From Actinomycetes bacterium (lineage in GTDB: Bacteria > Actinomycetota > Acidimicrobiia > Acidimicrobiales > RAAP-2), in assembly GCA_021800645.1 (NCBI GenBank), contig JAJYYT010000090.1, forward strand, positions 1-8,040: a stretch of 8,040 bases of DNA, given 5' to 3'. The translations under genes were made by a program, and so were the position numbers. The notes under the pieces are model-generated. The model worked only from the letters and a program-made list of their open reading frames with translations. It ran no database searches and had not been told where the DNA came from. Positions 6,864-8,040 of the stretch are shown piece after piece. Position 1 is the first letter of the stretch. Each line of letters begins with the position of its first letter.

Positions 6864-6948
6864 GGAGGCGTGCGAGAGCGGCCGAATCGGCACGATTGGA
6901 AATCGTGTGTGGGGCAACCCACCGTGGGTTCAAATCCCACCGCCTCCG
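6864..6948 (+). tRNA. tRNA-Ser(GGA)
   Basis: The acceptor arms GGAGGCG (6864-6870) and CGCCTCC (6941-6947) pair perfectly, followed by discriminator G at 6948. The anticodon stem is CACGA/TCGTG around loop TTGGAAA, giving anticodon GGA at 6898-6900, which reads UCC and UCU serine codons. A long variable arm (GTGGG-GCAA-CCCAC) confirms a class II tRNA. The T arm is TGGG-TTCAAAT-CCCA. CCA is not encoded. It is divergent from the SRP RNA gene. Its 3' end is a typical target for site-specific integration. Confidence 0.96.
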
Positions 6949-6962
6949 CTGCTGCGGGGTCC

Positions 6963-6996
6963 TGACGAAACCCGGGGCCCTCTTGTGACGAAACCC
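6963..6996. repeat. 11-bp direct repeat after the tRNA
   Basis: TGACGAAACCC occurs at 6963-6973 and again at 6986-6996. The significance is unknown. It could be a small duplication or a protein-binding site pair. Confidence 0.6.
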
Positions 6997-7021
6997 CCGC
7001 CCACAAGCACCGTGAGGGCCC
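6975..7021 (+). terminator. Bulged hairpin downstream of tRNA-Ser, possible terminator
   Basis: GGGCCCTC (6975-6982) can pair with GAGGGCCC (7014-7021), and CTTGTG (6982-6987) with CACAAG (7002-7007). The two stems share one base and are separated by a six-base bulge on the right side. There is no T-run after it, so intrinsic termination is uncertain. Its position just after the tRNA suggests transcript ending or processing. Confidence 0.35.
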
Positions 7022-7022
7022 T

Positions 7023-7160
7023 ATGGGTCACCGACATGGGGTGGAAGTCACGCGACGGGAGCGTGTGGCAGTCGCTGTGATCGCCAAGCCCGCCGCCCCG
7101 AGGGGAGTCGGGCCCAAAGAGGTCCTCGCGGACGCGCAGGAGCAGCGTTCGCCGGGGATC
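7023..7160 (+). pseudogene. Possible remnant of a Phd/YefM-type antitoxin
   Basis: A + strand frame beginning with the ATG at 7023 encodes GVEVTRRERVAVAVIAKP. This resembles the end of the conserved N-terminal domain of Phd/YefM antitoxins (usually VEVTRRGRPVAVIVP-like). The preceding 30 to 35 residues that make the DNA-binding fold are missing. The downstream part has no recognisable toxin, and the frame soon runs into antisense of the next gene. I see no ribosome-binding site. If real it is a truncated leftover; it may also be a chance match of 17 residues. Confidence 0.2.
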
Positions 7161-7725
7161 AGGCGGCGGCCGGGTGTAGGAGAAGCCGGTCTCCCACTGC
7201 CACTGACTCTGCCGCGGTCAGCTCCTCGAAGCCGTGGTCGGGGTCGTCGGGCGCGCACAGCGGATCGGTGACGTCCCCGCCCCCTTGCGACGTGCGGTAG
7301 ACGCCGACGGTACCTCTGTGCTCACCGCGCCGAAGGCACTCGGCCACGAAGGCGTCGATCGACGCTGGGGTCAACAGCGCAGCGAGGTCGGGCGTGACGT
7401 CGCCCGCCCAGGAGCGATGCGCGGCGAGGAACGTGCAGAGCCGGGAGAGGAGGCAGACGGTTCTCGTCTCGTCGCTCGGGCTGGTGGCAAGGACGGCACT
7501 CACGGCGGAGTCGCGGGCATTCGCCCAGCTCCGAGCGCTGAGTGCGCGAGGCGTGGACCGCTCGAGGCGCTCTTCGATGGTCACGTCCCGCTTGGTCACG
7601 GCAGGCACCGTCCGAAGCTCGGGTGCGCTGTCAGTCGCGCATTTCTCGACTTCGTCGCGTTCTTGTCCGAGACGTGAGACTTCGTCGATGCCCGCTGGGA
7701 CCGACAATCCGTCCAGGCAGCTCAT
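7159..7725 (-). CDS. Hypothetical protein resembling a truncated tyrosine recombinase N-terminal region
   Basis: The 188-residue frame has strongly G/C-biased third positions, so it is, or recently was, coding. An in-frame TAG six bases before the ATG at 7725 fixes the earliest start; no Shine-Dalgarno sequence is seen. Residues about 60-140 (from ARSWANARD through LLSRLCTFLAAH to LTPASIDAFVAECLRRGEHRGTV, in pieces) have the helix pattern of the SAM-like core-binding domain found before the catalytic domain of site-specific integrases. No Arg-His-Arg-Tyr catalytic domain follows. After VYRTSQ the sequence becomes Gly/Asp-rich and stops. The gene points towards tRNA-Ser 210 bases away, the usual arrangement of an integrase and its attachment site. 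I infer a decayed integrase, but the family match is from memory and weak; an unrelated small protein is possible. Confidence 0.5.
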   Translation of the reverse strand: MSCLDGLSVPAGIDEVSRLGQERDEVEKCATDSAPELRTVPAVTKRDVTIEERLERSTPRALSARSWANARDSAVSAVLATSPSDETRTVCLLSRLCTFLAAHRSWAGDVTPDLAALLTPASIDAFVAECLRRGEHRGTVGVYRTSQGGGDVTDPLCAPDDPDHGFEELTAAESVAVGDRLLLHPAAA

Positions 7726-7863
7726 GCGGCGCTAGGGGCGTTGATCAGCCAGGCAAGGACCTCCTATCGGCGGATGCGTGTGCTCGTCGCCGACGCCGGG
7801 AACGCCCCTCGTATGCCCCGCAGCACCGGCGTGAGACAGGCAACTTGTCCCCTCGTCCTGCCC

Positions 7864-7895
7864 TTGACCTTCCATTCGAATAGAAGGTTTAGGGT
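7864..7895 (+). promoter_or_regulatory. MerR-family metal-responsive promoter and operator
   Basis: The -35 box TTGACC (7864-7869) and -10 box TAGGGT (7890-7895) are separated by 20 bases, longer than the usual 17. This is the hallmark of promoters that MerR-type activators untwist. The spacer is covered by a 22-bp near-perfect palindrome (7867-7888), ACCTTC-C-ATTCGAAT-A-GAAGGT, broken at one base pair. It closely resembles the CueR-regulated copA promoter of Escherichia coli (ACCTTCC...GGAAGGT). The regulator gene is not in this window. Transcription would start near 7902, about 48 bases before the next gene. Confidence 0.85.
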
Positions 7896-7934
7896 GAACT
7901 TGGCGCTGCTCGGCAACCCCAAAGGCGTCGAGCA

Positions 7935-7941
7935 AGAGAGG
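7935..7941 (+). promoter_or_regulatory. Ribosome-binding site of the heavy-metal-associated gene
   Basis: AGAGAGG ends eight bases before the ATG at 7950. In-frame GTG codons at 7941 and 7947 overlap or follow it too closely, so the ATG is preferred. Confidence 0.55.
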
Positions 7942-7949
7942 TGACGGTG

Positions 7950-8040
7950 ATGGCGGTGACGACCATTGCGGTGCAAGAGATCCACTGCGCGAGCTGTGAA
8001 CACACGATTCGCTCAGCGCTGGGGCGCCTCGACGGCGTAC
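7950..8040 (+). CDS. Heavy-metal-associated (HMA) domain protein, N-terminus (partial)
   Basis: Thirty codons are visible before the right edge. The product begins MAVTTIAVQEIHCASCEHTI and contains the metal-binding CxxC (Cys13, Cys16) in the usual place after the first beta strand, with the start of the first helix (RSALGRLDGV). This is the fold of small copper or mercury chaperones such as CopZ and MerP, and of the N-terminal metal-binding domains of P-type ATPases; which one cannot be told here. The MerR-type promoter directly upstream makes metal-induced expression likely, and the operator's resemblance to CueR sites points to copper first. Confidence 0.82.
   Translation, partial: MAVTTIAVQEIHCASCEHTIRSALGRLDGV

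Noticed and set aside
6799..7080. A + strand open frame of 93 codons
   Set aside because: It runs straight through the tRNA-Ser gene and is antisense to the 5' part of the SRP RNA.
7732..8003. Short open frames on both strands in the region before and over the metal-responsive promoter
   Set aside because: They cross the MerR-type operator and the HMA start, and show no domain or ribosome-binding site.

Overview
The window looks like chromosomal DNA from a very GC-rich actinobacterium. GuaA and DnaX read like actinobacterial family members, codon third positions are mostly G or C, and the tRNA-Ser gene does not encode CCA. A member of the Acidimicrobiia or a related lineage is my guess and cannot be proven from 8 kb.

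Left part (1-1564): the 5' end of a crotonyl-CoA carboxylase/reductase gene leaves the window on the minus strand. Divergent from it is a complete acetyl-CoA acetyltransferase (thiolase). Together they fit the acetyl-CoA to acetoacetyl-CoA to crotonyl-CoA to ethylmalonyl-CoA route. Middle-left (1565-3352): a 15-bp tandem array, then guaA (GMP synthase), which carries its own in-frame 15-bp array in the ATP-pyrophosphatase domain. Middle (3365-6477, minus strand): a compact dnaX - recR - histidine phosphatase operon, read from right to left and converging on guaA. dnaX holds a third 15-bp array encoding a Pro-Asp-Thr linker.

Right part (6585-8040): upstream of dnaX on the same strand is an SRP RNA gene. 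It appears to be the long form with an Alu-like domain and a 5'/3' closing helix. Divergent from it is tRNA-Ser(GGA). Downstream of the tRNA is a poorly coding stretch with a bulged hairpin, a possible antitoxin remnant, and a 188-residue minus-strand gene resembling only the N-terminal part of a tyrosine recombinase. This could be the scar of an element integrated at the tRNA. Positions 7726-7863 hold nothing I recognise. The window ends with a MerR-type metal-responsive promoter driving the start of a heavy-metal-associated (CxxC) protein.

The most unusual property is that three unrelated G-rich 15-bp sequences have each been amplified to exactly five perfect copies within 3.5 kb: one between genes, one inside guaA and one inside dnaX. 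No wholly new enzymatic system is evident. The arrays, the GuaA lid-loop insertion and the long SRP RNA are the points most worth checking.
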